Shown one piece after another: positions 34,313-46,695 of a stretch of 64,000 bases of DNA (position 1 is the stretch's first letter; each line of letters starts with the position of its first letter). The stretch covers positions 20,774,581-20,838,580 of the forward strand of contig NC_045147.1 of the NCBI RefSeq assembly GCF_008831285.2. The letters are read 5' to 3'. The notes beneath the pieces are model-generated. The model saw nothing but the letters and a program-made list of their open reading frames with translations. It had not been told where the DNA came from and ran no database searches. This DNA is from Nymphaea colorata. Its lineage: Eukaryota; Streptophyta; Magnoliopsida; Nymphaeales; Nymphaeaceae. The translations under genes were made by a program, and so were the position numbers.

Positions 34313-37300
34313 TCAGCCCCCTTTATGTTTGCTGTCAGATTTTAGAAACCGGAAATACTCCTGCTGCAACATCTCCCCACCGTTCACCGCATCAAAGGTG
34401 CACCTATAGAAGCTGTCACAAGGAAAGATCCAGGTAAACAGAGATTACATAAAAACAATGGCATATCTGTAGGATCACAGCACAGAAAAAAGAACGTCAT
34501 GATAAGAGCACCACAACATTGGTCTGTGACTCCAAAGATTAGGACTTAGTTCGATTACATGACTCTTGAATGCACGTATGTGCTGGCAAATGAATACTTT
34601 TATGATTTTATCTGAATTAAAACCTTCTTGCCGGAAAAGACAGAAATTTTTTCTTAAGGAAACATATAGAAAGGAAAAGTTTTCATGCCTTCAACATGGC
34701 TAACAAAAGAATTTCCAAATGTCCTGCACCAAAATATAGCATTAGGTAATAAATTTTTTAACTTCCATGGACCTTGCCCTGAGATGCACATCCAACTCCT
34801 TCCTCACATTTCATCATGGACCCTTAATCGCTATGCGCATTTGAAGAAGCTTCTTTCATTAAAGTTATTTAACAGGGTATAGGTAAGCAGCTAGACAAGC
34901 AAAATTAGGAAGGAGAGAAGCATGAAATAGTCCGGAAAAAGAGGATGACATGCAACCCTTCACTTTGTCCATCTTGAAGACATACAAAATGATCATTTAT
35001 TCAATACAAAGTTAGTGATGTCGCATTAATGAAATTTCACTATGAAGCATAGGTGATAAATAAAGCCACTAGGAAATTGGAGACATATGGAGGTTGGATC
35101 TCATCCTACTAGTTCTTGAAATGAGTTTGACGTCAACCACACGAGCCACATGAAATTGAAACTACACATATTCACAGTAATCAAACAACCATGCCCAGGG
35201 CATTGGAGTCCTGAAAGTCCTTCATGGGAACAACTTGTATCAGTTACTTTTATCACATTAAATAAGAGAATTCACTAACACCATCTTCATGTTATGATGT
35301 GTGACAAAATTGTGAAGGGTTGGGCAAAAGTAACATGTGGATGCATCCCACCTGTAGAATCACTCTGTACAGAGCATCACAAACACGAGAAACATATAGA
35401 TCAAAACTAGCTAATCCTCAAAGAACATCACAGCTGTACGTATGACTATTCTAATACAAAGAAAAAGATGAAAGCCATCAAATATTAGAACTAACTAATC
35501 CTGAAAAAACTTCATACTGTAGGTATCAATCTATGCAATACAAAGAATCATTGCCCCCCCCCAAAAAAAAAAAAATGAAGGAAACAATGAACTCTTTCGG
35601 TGAAACATGAACAGTTAAGAATAAACCAAATCTTACCTCCCATCCATGCCAACAACAATCACGGAATTTTGAGCACCAAATGCAACAAGAAAACGTGTGT
35701 CTTCTCGCAAATGAAACTGAGCAAAAGACCACTCTGAACTAAAATATTTTGGTAGGACTCCTGTCAAAATGGAAATTTGTCCAGATATTTACATTCGAGA
35801 TCTTCCATAGATACATGAATAAAAATCAATACATCTTTAGAAAGCAATATCTCAATATATGCATATGGATGCCTGGAAAGTAATAGCCTAACCAATCATG
35901 CAAAATATACTAGTTAGTTCTCTACTAACAGGTCCTCAGAATGACCGCTCCATCTGAAGATCTACTAACTCACAACCCTTAATCTTCACCATGTTTTTGG
36001 AAACAGCAGTATAAGACTTTACTATAGAATGTGCCCACCAAAGCAAGCTACTAGCGAGTTTTCTTAGACCCTAGTACACATTATAGAGACCTTTGCCGTG
36101 CTATCTGGACAATTGCAGCACTAATATATAAAAAAATTATACAATCTCCCAATTATACAGCTCCATTAAGGATGTGCATGCTTCATCTACCAATTCAGTT
36201 AACATGCCAAAGACACAGATTTAATCATTCAAAGCTCGTCCACATGGAAATGCATAAAACCAGTGAGCTGCAAGGTCATCTATCTTGTATCTTACAGCAA
36301 TAGTCAACACGTCTTTTATTTCATTTGATTTGGAAAATAAATTTCAGTAGATATTATTCTCTCACCTTTCATGAAGGACAATGATGAGCTAGGATTTGCA
36401 CCTGTATTTGGTGCAATAAGGGCATCAAGAGAAGAAGAAGAGTTCTGATGTGTAACCAATGGTGCTTGTGCAGCATTAGTATGAGTAGCAGAATCTTCAC
36501 CCACAACCCTCACCCTGAGACCGAATACATGAACGGTTCCCTTGTCACTAGACACAGCGAGCCACTGAATGGATGGAGAAAGGGCAATGCTGTAAATGTC
36601 TGCTCTGTCCACTCCCCTACGAACCTGAACCAAAATAGCTTGACGTTAATGATTCTTTAACAACTGTAACTGCATAAAGCGGCAGATGATTATAAACACA
36701 GCCAAGTAGGAACGCAACCCTTCCTCCGTGTTGATTCTCCCGCACGAGCAGGTGCACAACCCCTCCCCTGCTCCAATTCTCCTTTTCGTGTGCACTATGT
36801 ATGGAAGAAAAGGAAATTAATTGGACACCAGGGCTTCTTTCATACCAACATATTTTACCATCCTAGATCAAGCGCCACATAATCCCTCGCTTTGGAGAAA
36901 AATAAAATGCCTTGAAGCATGCTTTTTAACAATTTTTTTTTTTAATAGGAAAAAACTTTACTGCTACCACATAATTCTTAATTCTGGTGATGCTTTTCAC
37001 ATTCGTAATATTAACTAGAGCAGGGACCATATCTCATCTGTAAGTCAAGCTCGTTGATTGAAAAATACCTCTTGCAAACGTGTTCCATCCATCGTGTTGA
37101 AAATCCTGATCAAGGTACCCTTCGTACTAGCAGTTGCAAGGAGAAGGCCATCGTTTGTCAGAGTGAAGCACGCAATATTTGAATCATGTGCATTAATGAA
37201 TTTTGTCATCTTCAACCCAAAGTGCTCAATTCGAACCTGCCCGCGATGCAGTCCAGGGCAAGCCAGCACAGATGTATTCTGCTGATGTGACAAAACACAC

Positions 37301-37857
37301 AAGCCCCTGGGATTAGCAAGCGTCTCTATCTGCTTCAGGAGTTCTAGATCTGAAAAATTATACACGTATATCTTGTGCTCAAGAACCACGACAATCCTGT
37401 CCCGTCTCAATTTCACAGCACGAACTTCAGACCGAAAGGCAAGCTCGCCAATGCACCGACTCTGATGGTCATCCCATATCATAACTTTATTAGGAGGATA
37501 TTGCGGGTTCTCACCACCACCAACAAGTGCCAATATATTGCAGCGGAAAAGCATCTCAACTATTCCAAATCCACCGTTCTTGAAATCCCTTTTGAATGTT
37601 TCCTTGAAAGGATCACAATTATAGATTCGGAACCCGTGGTTAGTGCCAGCAGAGAAGCATCCGTAATCTTGATTCCAAGAAACAGACAGCAGTTCAGTGT
37701 CGTCGCCATTGCTAGACTCGGGGCCAAACGGTGTGTGCAAGGCTGTAGAGGCTTGAGAACGAGGAGACGATGATTCACTTCCACTAAGCCCCATTGGTGA
37801 ATGAACTCCTTGAGGCGTGGAGGCTGTAGAACTAACGGACGGCAAGATCGTAGTCAT
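34313..37857 (-). CDS. ATG18: ATG18 family autophagy protein (PROPPIN, ATG18a-like)
   Basis: Four coding exons on the minus strand: 37069-37857, 36366-36624, 35637-35760 and 34313-34412. All junctions are GT-AG and in frame, giving 423 residues, close to Arabidopsis ATG18a. A Ser/Pro-rich N-terminus is followed by a seven-bladed WD40-like propeller: [76 protein letters not shown]. The phosphoinositide-binding RRG motif spans the first exon junction (V264-R265-R266-G267). The propeller closes with [27 protein letters not shown] and SFYRCTFD. PROPPINs bind PI3P on the phagophore and recruit ATG2; plant ATG18a is needed for stress- and starvation-induced autophagy. The 5' UTR contains an intron of about 600 bases. 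Confidence 0.93.
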
Positions 37858-38626
37858 TACAGCTTGCAGATATCAACTGCTATTAGAAATAAACACCCTC
37901 AGCTGAACCACCACATGTTTGTATCTAACAATAACAAAAATAAAGCAAAATAAGAGGAAAATTTTAAAGAAGAAGCACGAAACATGCCCACGATCAAATA
38001 ATCCATTTTTGCCGTAGAATAAACAACAGATCCAAAAAGGGAAAAATCGGAAGCGGAAAAAAGAAAAAGCCGATCGAATGAAATTTGCGGCGGCAATTCG
38101 CCCGAAAAATTGATATGGATCCGCCAAAGGTTACGACATCCAAGCAGAAACCCGGGAAAATATCCCAGATTTACCATGCTTACCAGATCCAGCATCTGTT
38201 CGTAGAATTCTACCGCAGATCTCCATGGATTTTCACGACAAACAGCCCGTTCGCAAAGAGAAACCCTAGAAATATCTACCGGATCGACCTCCCCGCCGTA
38301 CTATATCAAACAGAAGAAGAAATTTTGAGAGGAGAAAAAAAAAAACTCTTTTTTCAACAGTCCTCCTCGCCAGAGGAAGAGGAAAACGATCGATCGACTG
38401 TCGACCGATCCACGCCAATTCACGCACGCAAAAGATGAGAACTACAGGAGAAGGAGATAGAAGCGAAACAGTGAACGCAATACCTTGCTTGGATGCCCTA
38501 GCCTCCGAAAAAGGGAGGTGATTTTCTTCTCTACTTGTTCTTCATCATCTTCTTCGCCTCCACATTTGTCGGCTCTCTCCTTTTCTCCTCTGATTTTTTT
38601 TGTTTTCACCTTTATTCCATTTTATA
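37858..38626 (-). promoter_or_regulatory. ATG18 leader, 5' UTR intron and TATA box
   Basis: The start codon exon continues into UTR to about 37879, where an acceptor (TTTCTAATAG) is seen. The donor (CATCCAAGCAAG then GTATTG) ends a leader exon at 38484. A TATAAAA box on the minus strand lies at 38620-38626, placing the start of transcription near 38590. First introns in plant 5' UTRs often raise expression; that role here is inference. Confidence 0.6.
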
Positions 38627-38869
38627 CAGTCGAGGAAGTCTCCTGTTGCCCAACCGAAGCCTCCTCCTGTCAATTGGTTGGATCTCAACTGGATCCGAGC
38701 CTTTCTCCTTTTCCTTTTTTTCTCAAAAAACAATGCGCCGGTGTCTATCACCCATGTGCATCAACTCTTTACATAAATATTCTTACAATAAAAAACGAAA
38801 AAAAAAAACTTATTTCTTCTATATATCGGCCGATATCATGTTAAAACGGGCTTGTGTGTAAATCGTATG

Positions 38870-39130
38870 AAGCAGATCTAGTTCGATAATAAGAGTCGGG
38901 CCCGGGTTGATTCGATGCTTGAAACTTAAGTTTGGATCCAGTTGATGCTTAAAACTCAAGCTCCAATTTATTAAATAAAAATAAAATAAAAAATAAATCA
39001 GTCCGAATCGAACCCCATCAAGCCGACCTAGGCACGGCCGATTTAGCTCGGGTCAATTTTTTCAAGCCCGAGCCTAAACCCGATCAAATTGAATACCAGG
39101 TACCAGTCGGATACTCAGGCTTAGTACCAC
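38870..39130. repeat. Dispersed GC-ended, AT-cored repeat
   Basis: Contains GTCGGGCCCGGGTTGATTCG near the left end, an A-rich centre, and CAAGCCCGAGCCTAAACCCG near the right. It resembles the unit at 10424-10690 in composition and layout. No coding sequence. Confidence 0.4.
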
Positions 39131-39600
39131 TTACCATATTTGAACCAATGGATTTAAATTCAGATTCTCTTGAGAAGGAGTTTGGTAATAGGAATATTGC
39201 AATTTTTTTTTCTCAAACATGAATACGTCCTTTTTTATGAAAATATCCATAAAACACTGTTTGAAAAGGACACAACATTCCTACAACTAAACGCCTTAGA
39301 AAGTCAAAAAACTTTTTTTGTTTGTCCAAAGGAGTCGGGTCTCCGCCCAGCCCGATCCACCCTAATCTATGGCCTCACACCTTGTTCTAATGAAAACTGA
39401 TTAATGATCTCAACTGGTTTGGATCTTTATTTGTCAACTTCTTTGCTCCGAAGGATGTAACATAGTTGGTCCACTTCATGGCTTGAGTATTTGCTGTTCA
39501 TGTGTTTTCACTATGGGTGCTGCTTTTTATATATTGGAAACAGTTGCATGTGCAATGTTGAGTCTGGACCATAGGAATAAAGGAAGGAGGAGCTTTCGGT

Positions 39601-39990
39601 AGGGCTGCACATGAGACGAGTTTAGCTAACTTGAGCTCGAACTCGATTTCAGTTCTTTATAGCAAGCTCGAGCTTGACTCAATTACATAAAATCAAGCTT
39701 GAACTTGACTCGTTTAACCCATTTAACTCGTTTAGACGTTAACTCTTGTAAGCATAAACTCGTTCAACTCGTGTAAGCGTTAACTTGCGTAACACGTTTA
39801 ACTCATTTAGCTTGTGTAACTTATGAAACAGGTTTTGACAATATTATACATAGTGCCTTTTTGAAAGTCGAGTTCCTAAAACTCGAACTAGACTCGTTTA
39901 TCGTTTTGAGTATCTTGTAAGCTCGAACTTGGTTTGTTTATAAGCGAGTCGACCATCAACAACTTTTTTGGAGCGAGTTTGAGTGGACGT
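39601..39990. repeat. CTCGAACTCGA-family repeat, copy 1
   Basis: Starts AGGGCTGCACATGAGACGAG and carries many short blocks of GAGCTCGAACTCGA and ACTCGTTTAAC. Shares its vocabulary and a similar left end with the units at 40486 and 45824. Confidence 0.5.
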
Positions 39991-40485
39991 CAACACTGTA
40001 TAGCAACACATAGTTCCACTTAAAAATTATTTTAAATGGTTCCAAAATTATTTAAAAATTAAAACAATATAAAATACAATGACACGTGTCAACACTGTAT
40101 TTGGTCTCCGACCTTGTGTTAGGTTGTCGGTTACTATCAGTGCCCCCACCATCTGATCTGATATCCAAAAAAGTTGGCGCCCTTTTGAAAGCTATCAAAT
40201 TTAAAGTTAAATTCTGGGGGGTAATATAGGTTTAAATATGGGCTATTTATCAATGAAGAGCTTTTCAATGCAATTTCAAATAAACATCCCGATTCAATGT
40301 CCGTACATTTTTAATGTCTTTCATCCACATATGAAAATGCAGTTCGAATTGGTTTCGATTCGGTTGTGCATCTACAAGTCAGATTGATATTCAAAATTAA
40401 AGGTAAAATCGAATTTGGATCAAAACTAAATTGTGAATTTAGGGTGGTTTTTGATTGCTTCAGCTTTTAGATTTGAGGCCGAAAC

Positions 40486-40945
40486 TAGGGGTGAACAACG
40501 AGCCAAGCTACTCAAGCTCGACTCGTGAACAAGTTCCAGCAGAGTCATTTGCTTAACGAGTCCAGCTCGAGTTCATAAGTCGATTCGTTCAAATAATCGA
40601 GTCGAGTTCGAATTCATTGAACTCAAACTGTTAAAGTTGGACTTGGCTCGAAAACGATGTGTAGTGATTTTTTAAATATCTGACTCGTTTTTTAATTAAA
40701 AAATTGGTATATTGACGTTAGTTAATTACGTAAGTTTTTACAAAAGCTCATTCAAGTTTGTTGAGCCTTAATTGAGTCGAGATCGATTTATGAGAAAGTA
40801 ATGGTCTGTATATTCAAACAAGTTTATTGAGCTTTAATTGAGTCTAGTTTGAGTTTAATACCCAACTGCCTAGTCGAACTCCAGTTGCTTTTGTCAAGCT
40901 ATTCTTGAACTCGAGCTCGATGTTTCATTAGTCGAGCCGAGTCCC
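40486..40945. repeat. CTCGAACTCGA-family repeat, copy 2
   Basis: Begins AGGGGTGAACAACGAGCCAA, nearly the same as the left end of the element at 45824 (AGGGGTGAACACGAGCCAAG). Interior has CAAGCTCGACTCG and GTCGAGTTCGAATTC blocks. The right end is degraded. Confidence 0.55.
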
Positions 40946-40959
40946 GTAAGTGCAGGTGC

Positions 40960-41160
40960 AGAATCAAGGTAGGGCTCACAAGAGCCATGGCACCACCTCA
41001 AAAATAAATAAATAAATAAAATAAAAATTTACATGTAAAATTTAAAAAATTTCACGTATAAAAAGTTTGAAAAATGATATTTCGGTCAAGATCTAATTTA
41101 AAAACTTTAAGCTGGTCCCCTCATGAAAAATTTCTGGTTTGAGGGTCCTTCAAACCTCTT
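40960..41160 (+). repeat. Relative of the GGGGCGGAG foldback family
   Basis: The interior (TTACATGTAAAATTT ... GTTTGAAAAATGATATTT ... TTTAAAAACTTTAA ... CATGAAAAATTT) matches, in order, the reverse complement of the element at 43721-43893. The terminal GGGGCGGAG motif is not preserved here. Confidence 0.5.
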
Positions 41161-42365
41161 TTTTGAATGGTGGGACGAGTAAATAGTTGGGCTGGGTAGC
41201 CAAACAACATCCGATCCACTGGCAACCCTGATTTCCAATATAATATGATACCTATCCATATCTTATCTCAAACAATACGATCCAGAGGACTTTTTCTAGA
41301 TATCTGGATCTGATTACATGTAAAAATATGGATGTAGTTTTTCTATTTTCTATGTCGAAGTGCTATTACAATTTTGAATAAAATATTTCAGCAATATTCT
41401 AAAAATCTCATAATGGTTGTTCAGGTCAGAATCCTAAAGCGACTGTGAAAACAAGAAAAACGACAGTAACAAATTTCGCCAAAGTTCAGCAATTTGTTTA
41501 GAAAATAAAAAAAAACCTAAAGATCAGAAAACAAATAAAATAAATGAAAAAATAACAATGAAACATGTAAAATAACTTGATAAAATGATAACAATGATGT
41601 TTTAGCAATGATAGAAATGAAGATAAATAATTCAATTCAATTTTATACTTTATAGCAAAAATAACGTAAACGATAGCCTGCTTTAACCCATCACTTCTTC
41701 CTGATTGAACTTGAACCCAAACTTGAAGTTTTCTGCGAAATCCCAGACCCAGTCCAACTTCTGGATCGGGTAGTGTGTTACGATATCGTTGTCCGAGACC
41801 GGTGAGGGAAAGAAGGCATCTATTCGTAGGTTTGGATCCAGGCCAATGCTGGATCGAACCCATTATTTTCCAACCATTGAAATTCAGATTTCCGCATAAA
41901 TGCATGCGTAGATGACCACCATTTTGGGTTTAGATTCCAATATGCTTTTTGAGATCTTTATTCAGATCCACACCAAATCCAAAAGTTACGCAAATTAAGA
42001 CTTGATTTTATCAGTGTTTCCAGAACAAATCGGTACCATGCACAAAATTGAATCCAGATTCATCATTTGCTTCAACAGATTTTAGATCCATGAGCATTCA
42101 GACTTGTCCTGGTGCAACTTGCACCCTCACGTCAGGTCTCAAAGTAGTTAAAACCACGGGACATTACTGGATCTGGAACGGAAGTTCCGGACGATCATGA
42201 CCCAGACTTGATCAGTGGTAGGTCGTTTGTGGTTTCATAATTAAAACAAGAAGTTCCTGACACGATCATCACATCAATATCCAAACAAACCATTAGCAGC
42301 TTTTTATGTCAACTAGAATCATGATTTCAGGGGCCAGGAAAGGCCTAAGTTGGGAAGAAATAAAT

Positions 42366-42930
42366 AAGGGTGGGCACCAGCCATCGGTACCTGATGGGTA
42401 GTTGGGTACCTGGCCGGTGTTGGGTAGGGCTTGGGCAGTTGGGCTGATTTTTTTTTTTTTGGGTCGAGCTGATTAAAAAAATTCACCCGGTCAGGCCGGG
42501 CTGGCGGGAGCTTGACTTGGCCCGGTATATGACACTAGCAATCGGCTTACCTAAAAACTTTTTGGTGCATGTCCAATGACTCCTTTAGATACTCTTCATG
42601 TGTCACTGATGACACCCTTATAAACTATTTGTATGTCGCCGATGACACTCTTACAAGCTCTCAGCACGTCGCTAAGAGTTTTTAGGATATTAAAATATGA
42701 AATATTAAGTGTCTCAAATATGAGTGGACATGACAAACATAAAGTTGGTGGTCGGGCTAGGCTGGATAACCAAGTGGGTTGGGCTCAAACTGGATACATG
42801 ACGACGGTCGGGCCAGGCTGGATAACTAAGTGGTCTGGGCTTGGACCGCCAACAAAGGTTTCGGGGTAGCCCGAACCTGACCTTGTTGAGCCTTGGGCCG
42901 GCCCGGCTTAACCTGATGCCCAACCTTAGA
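42366..42930. mobile_element. Foldback element with imperfect terminal inverted repeats
   Basis: The left end reads TAAGGGTGGGCACCAGCC and the right end, reverse complemented, CTAAGGTTGGGCATCAGG, an imperfect inverted repeat of about 18 bases. The interior has blocks of GTTGGGTACCTGG, GGTCGGGC and AGGCTGGATAACCAAGTGGG (the last nearly duplicated about 60 bases apart). No transposase, so probably a non-autonomous hAT-like element. Confidence 0.45.
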
Positions 42931-43009
42931 CATAAAGTAAGCAACCCTTCTTTTAAGTTGAAACTGCGTTAATACTATTGATCTGTCTTTTTCTAAGTTC
43001 TGTCTGGCT

Positions 43010-43080
43010 CTCTACCAAGCTCGAACCTAGGACCTTTCGTCATACCTAATCAGGTGATACCACAGGGCCAGGTGAGAAGT
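43010..43080 (-). mobile_element. tRNA-derived SINE-like fragment, minus strand
   Basis: On the minus strand an A-box-like CCTGGCCCTGTGGTATCACC (about 43055-43074) is followed about 28 bases later by the B-box-like TCCTAGGTTCGAGCTTGG (about 43013-43030). Confidence 0.4.
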
Positions 43081-43720
43081 GATACTGTTGATCAAGTTAC
43101 ACATATAAACCAGAAAACAACACAAGTTGACGACGTGAGAGTCATCTCAACAAATTAAAGACTTCTTTCATCTTGAAGAACTTATTCCCAGATCTACAGA
43201 GCGTTGAACCGAAAATTTTGGACGCACTTGATAATCTCGTTCCTGATAGCTATTTTCCAATCAATGGAGAGGTGCTAAACTCTGGATCTGGATCATGGCA
43301 AAAGAAGATTCTCATCTGTAAACACTTACTCTAAATCTCACTCATCATGTTCCATGATTCCTCCCCTAATGCCGTTCGCTATGTTTCGGTAATTATGTTT
43401 ACTTCATGGAATTAAAAGTTCCCTTGATCAAACAACTAAAAGCCTGTTACGAACTTCTTTCTGAGCCTAAATAAAGGGAGGGAGCAACATCTCCCAGCAG
43501 CTTTGCGAAGGAACTCGATCAAGGCGAACTCGGGATCTTGAGCGCTCAAGGTAACAGTAGAGTGCTCTCAGAGCCACCTTCTCGCGCTCAAATAAAAGCA
43601 TATAATTTTTGCTAACATGCATGTTAGTTGCATATTCTGTGCAAATCTTATGTGCGAGTGTGAATGACCTTCCAAACCAGGGCAAGGCAAGCATGTCTAT
43701 TACTTGGGAAAGGATAGCTA

Positions 43721-43893
43721 GGGGCGGAGTCATAAAATTTTCATGAAGATGGTTAAATTAAAGTTTTTAAATTTTCACAAGAAACAAAATATCATTTTTC
43801 AAATTTTTTATATAAAAAAATTTACATGCAACTTTTTTTAAAAAAAATTTGAGGGGTACCAGGGCCCTGAGGGCCCCTCCTTGGCTCCGCCCC
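43721..43893. mobile_element. 173-bp MITE with GGGGCGGAG inverted ends and TA duplication
   Basis: Terminal inverted repeats GGGGCGGAG / CTCCGCCCC are perfect over 9 bases and extend to 12 with one mismatch. The element is bounded by TA on both sides (43719-43720 and 43894-43895), the expected target duplication of Tc1/mariner-type elements. The interior is AT-rich and non-coding. A related body in the opposite orientation lies at 40960-41160. Confidence 0.6.
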
Positions 43894-44086
43894 TATGGTA
43901 GCCTTGTGAAACAAGGCCATACCACAAAAAGAAAGATAGAAGAGGATGTGCTTAGTGAACCAATTAGGCGCTGCTTAAGTGCTGCTTGCACGCACGTATG
44001 CACACACACACAGTCTAATAGTAAGTAGTAGTAGGATTTGAGGCTCCAAAATCCAAGCTGAACATGGAGACTTGCACCAAGACTTG

Positions 44087-44640
44087 GATGTTGTTTAATG
44101 GACGCTTACTACCAGGGAACAAAGTGATGAAGCGCAGGAGCCAAATCCTTGCTGTCTGCTTTTGGTTAGAGCTTGATTACTTCATATTTGCTTTAGTAAG
44201 GAGGAGTGAGTGAGGCCTCGGGAGGTGAGCACTTACCCCCCTATAGATCTGGGGTATCACGGGTATATTGCTTTGCGAATCAGCCACTTCGGCAAGTGAA
44301 CGGCAGGAACCCCTCCAAAGCCCATTTGGCAGAGGACACGGTTTTGGGTTACAAGGTCACCTGCGGGCATTGGGCGTAGTTTGTCGCGCTTAAGGATTGT
44401 ATGACAGGATGGTTTGTTATTGTTTGTTGAGAGTTTGATTGTAGTAGGTTAAGCCAAGATTGGAGAAGCCATACTTGTTAATCCTTCACCTAAGAAAAAC
44501 TTTTATGTAATTAATATTTATTCCATTATCGCAGGAATCTCCAAGATCTTGAGAGTGGTTCAATAGCCGAATGAACTATTTCTATTATCATCAAGAACGG
44601 GGACCTACCAGTTGGTATCACAGCGGTTGGAGAGGCACGA
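44087..44640 (+). mobile_element. LTR retrotransposon fragment: LTR plus primer-binding site
   Basis: TTGGTATCACAGCGGTTGG at about 44612-44630 matches the plant LTR-element primer-binding site for initiator Met tRNA (consensus TGGTATCAGAGC) with one mismatch. It directly follows a stretch ending CTACCA, as LTRs end in CA. The LTR would start near TGTTGTTTAATGG at about 44090 and be about 520 bases. No gag, protease, integrase or reverse transcriptase sequence follows, so only the 5' end survives or the body was deleted. Confidence 0.45.
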
Positions 44641-45605
44641 GAACTTGCTGGAATTTCTCTCGGTGAAGTACTCCTTACAGCCGGTTTTCAGCAGATTTGA
44701 TTTCGGCACTTTGGAGGCAGCCTATATTCAGAGGAGCCAAATCCTCTATTTGATCATTTATTTCAACAAAGATCCAGAACCCAGCCGGCTGCCCTGTATT
44801 TAAAAACCATAGCTAAATCGATTATAAACTGTCGGAAAAAATAGCGTAAACCATTGGTAGCCGGTGCTTTCATTGCATAGTATTTTTAGTGACAGTTTTC
44901 GAATCTTTTGCTATCCGATGACGGCCAGCTGATTTCAATTTTCTTAAACATAACAATGTTCTTACTAAAATGACCATTACCTTCTCGATCTAAAACCTAA
45001 GTTAGTGCGTATGTGTTGAGCACGGCAGCCCGACTTTCTGGCTTTTCGGTCATGATTACGCGACGAGGCTCTAAAAGCAGCTGCGCGCCATATTTTAAAA
45101 ACTTTACAAATTTATATGTAAATCTAAACAATTATATATATATATATAACTAAATTTATTTATATTTACATATAAATAAAATTTAAAATTTTCTATTTTC
45201 GCTTGAAACCATAGTTTGATCTTTGCAACAAAAAATTCTCCACTACTGTGTAGTCTAGTTAGGAAAAAGGATCTCAAGGAACTCACATCTTATAAGGACT
45301 ATAATGTGACGGCCATGTGATATTGATAGCGTGCAGATTTTGTCTTGTATTTGAGTAATATTTTTCTGTATATAATCATTCTCCTTCCACTAAGCCATGG
45401 GACTATATGATTGGCTCTTTCCCCCCCTAGTGGGTGTTTAGTTTTCTGCAACTTGCTTTTAAATGTACTTCAATATTCCCTATCTTATGCAACGTGACAT
45501 CCACCCGTATGCACTTAATCACTTTTATGAGACAATATGATTTATAATTATACTTTTGGTCAAAAGCATGATCAATATGGCGAGCTTGTTGAGTGGACGA
45601 TTTTG

Positions 45606-45692
45606 AACTAATATTTTTTTTTGTCTCGGATCTCGCGAATCGAACTCGAGGCTTATTGCTTTGTGCATTTGGCTGTCTGTCAGCATGGAAAC
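45606..45692 (-). mobile_element. SINE-like element, minus strand, with A-rich tail
   Basis: The minus strand has a B box AGTTCGATTCGCGAG (about 45634-45648), upstream tRNA-like sequence (CAGCCAAATGCACAAAGC), and downstream a run of nine A's (45612-45620), consistent with an A-rich SINE tail. Confidence 0.45.
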
Positions 45693-45823
45693 ACGAAGTT
45701 AAAAGATTGCAAAGCTTTATATATATAACTTGTAGTTTTTTATTAAGCATCCGGCAATAACGGTTTAACAACGAATTTTACATGTCTTTTTCTTTCTTAG
45801 CACAATTGGTTGAATTGGATGCA

Positions 45824-46364
45824 GGGGTGAACACGAGCCAAGTTGAGCCCGAGTTCAGTCAGCTCGAACTCGACTCAACTAATGAAACCTCAAGCTTGAG
45901 CTCGACTCGGCAGTTATGTGTTGAGTTCGAGCTCGACTCTATTAAAACTCGACAAACTTGTTTGAATAGAATTGATATTCATTGTTATGTGTTAAGCTCG
46001 AGCTCGACTCGATTAAGGCTTGACAAACTCGTTTGAATAGAATTGATATTCATCGTCATGTGTTGAGCTCGAGCCCGACTCGATTAAGGCTCGACAAACT
46101 CGTTTGAATAAAATTGATATTCATCGTTACGTGTTGAGCTCGAGCTCGACTCGATTAAGGCTCGTCGAATTCGTTTGAATATATTGACTTGATTAAGGCT
46201 CAAGCTCGACTCGGCAGTTACATGTTGAACTCGAACTCAACTCGATTATGTGAACGAGTCGACTCATGAACACGAGCTCGACTCTTTAAGCAAACGACTC
46301 GGCTCGAACTTGTTCACGAGCCGAGCTTTAGCAAGTCGAGCTCGTTGATCACCCCTAGCTCTGA
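45824..46364. mobile_element. TIR element of the CTCGAACTCGA family with internal 71-bp array
   Basis: The left end AGGGGTGAACACGAGCC and the right end, reverse complemented, AGGGGTGATCAACGAGCTC form terminal inverted repeats. Between them are many GAGCTCGAGCTCGACTCGA blocks and, at 45917-46185, a tandem array. I found no clean target-site duplication (hAT elements would give 8 bases). No coding capacity. Confidence 0.6.
45917..46185. repeat. 71-bp tandem array, about 3.7 copies
   Basis: Unit starts lie at 45917, 45988, 46059 and 46130, exactly 71 bases apart. Each unit begins TGTGTTGAGCTCGAGCTCGA (variants) and contains CTCGTTTGAATAGAATTGAT. The last copy degrades after about 55 bases. Confidence 0.93.
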
Positions 46365-46695
46365 CCGTTTGAACCCGGTTTGGTCTGCTTATAACTGCAG
46401 TTTTACTCAACTAATTAATTGACAACTCTACTTTGTTTGTGATGCTTAACCATTCATTGTAACTCCAAAATTCAAGAGGTTTTAATGCATAAAGTTCTTG
46501 ATTTCCAAAAACTTGCGGGGAAAGCAACATAATTAAATGTTAGCAAGTTCACGAAGTACTTATACTACATTAGTATAATAGATCACGTCAAACGCAACCC
46601 AGTTCTTTGTTTTTCAAAAGCGTAGCGGAAAGCAACAGAATTCAAATGTTTTCAAGATCATGAACTACTCGGCATCCAAAGACAACAAAAACAGA

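Larger units (their letters stand above)
39131..42365. other. Gene-free repeat tract
   Basis: About 3.2 kb with no supportable gene. It holds two 'CTCGAACTCGA' family repeats (listed separately), one copy of the GGGGCGGAG-family body (40960-41160) and unassigned AT-rich sequence. Confidence 0.5.
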
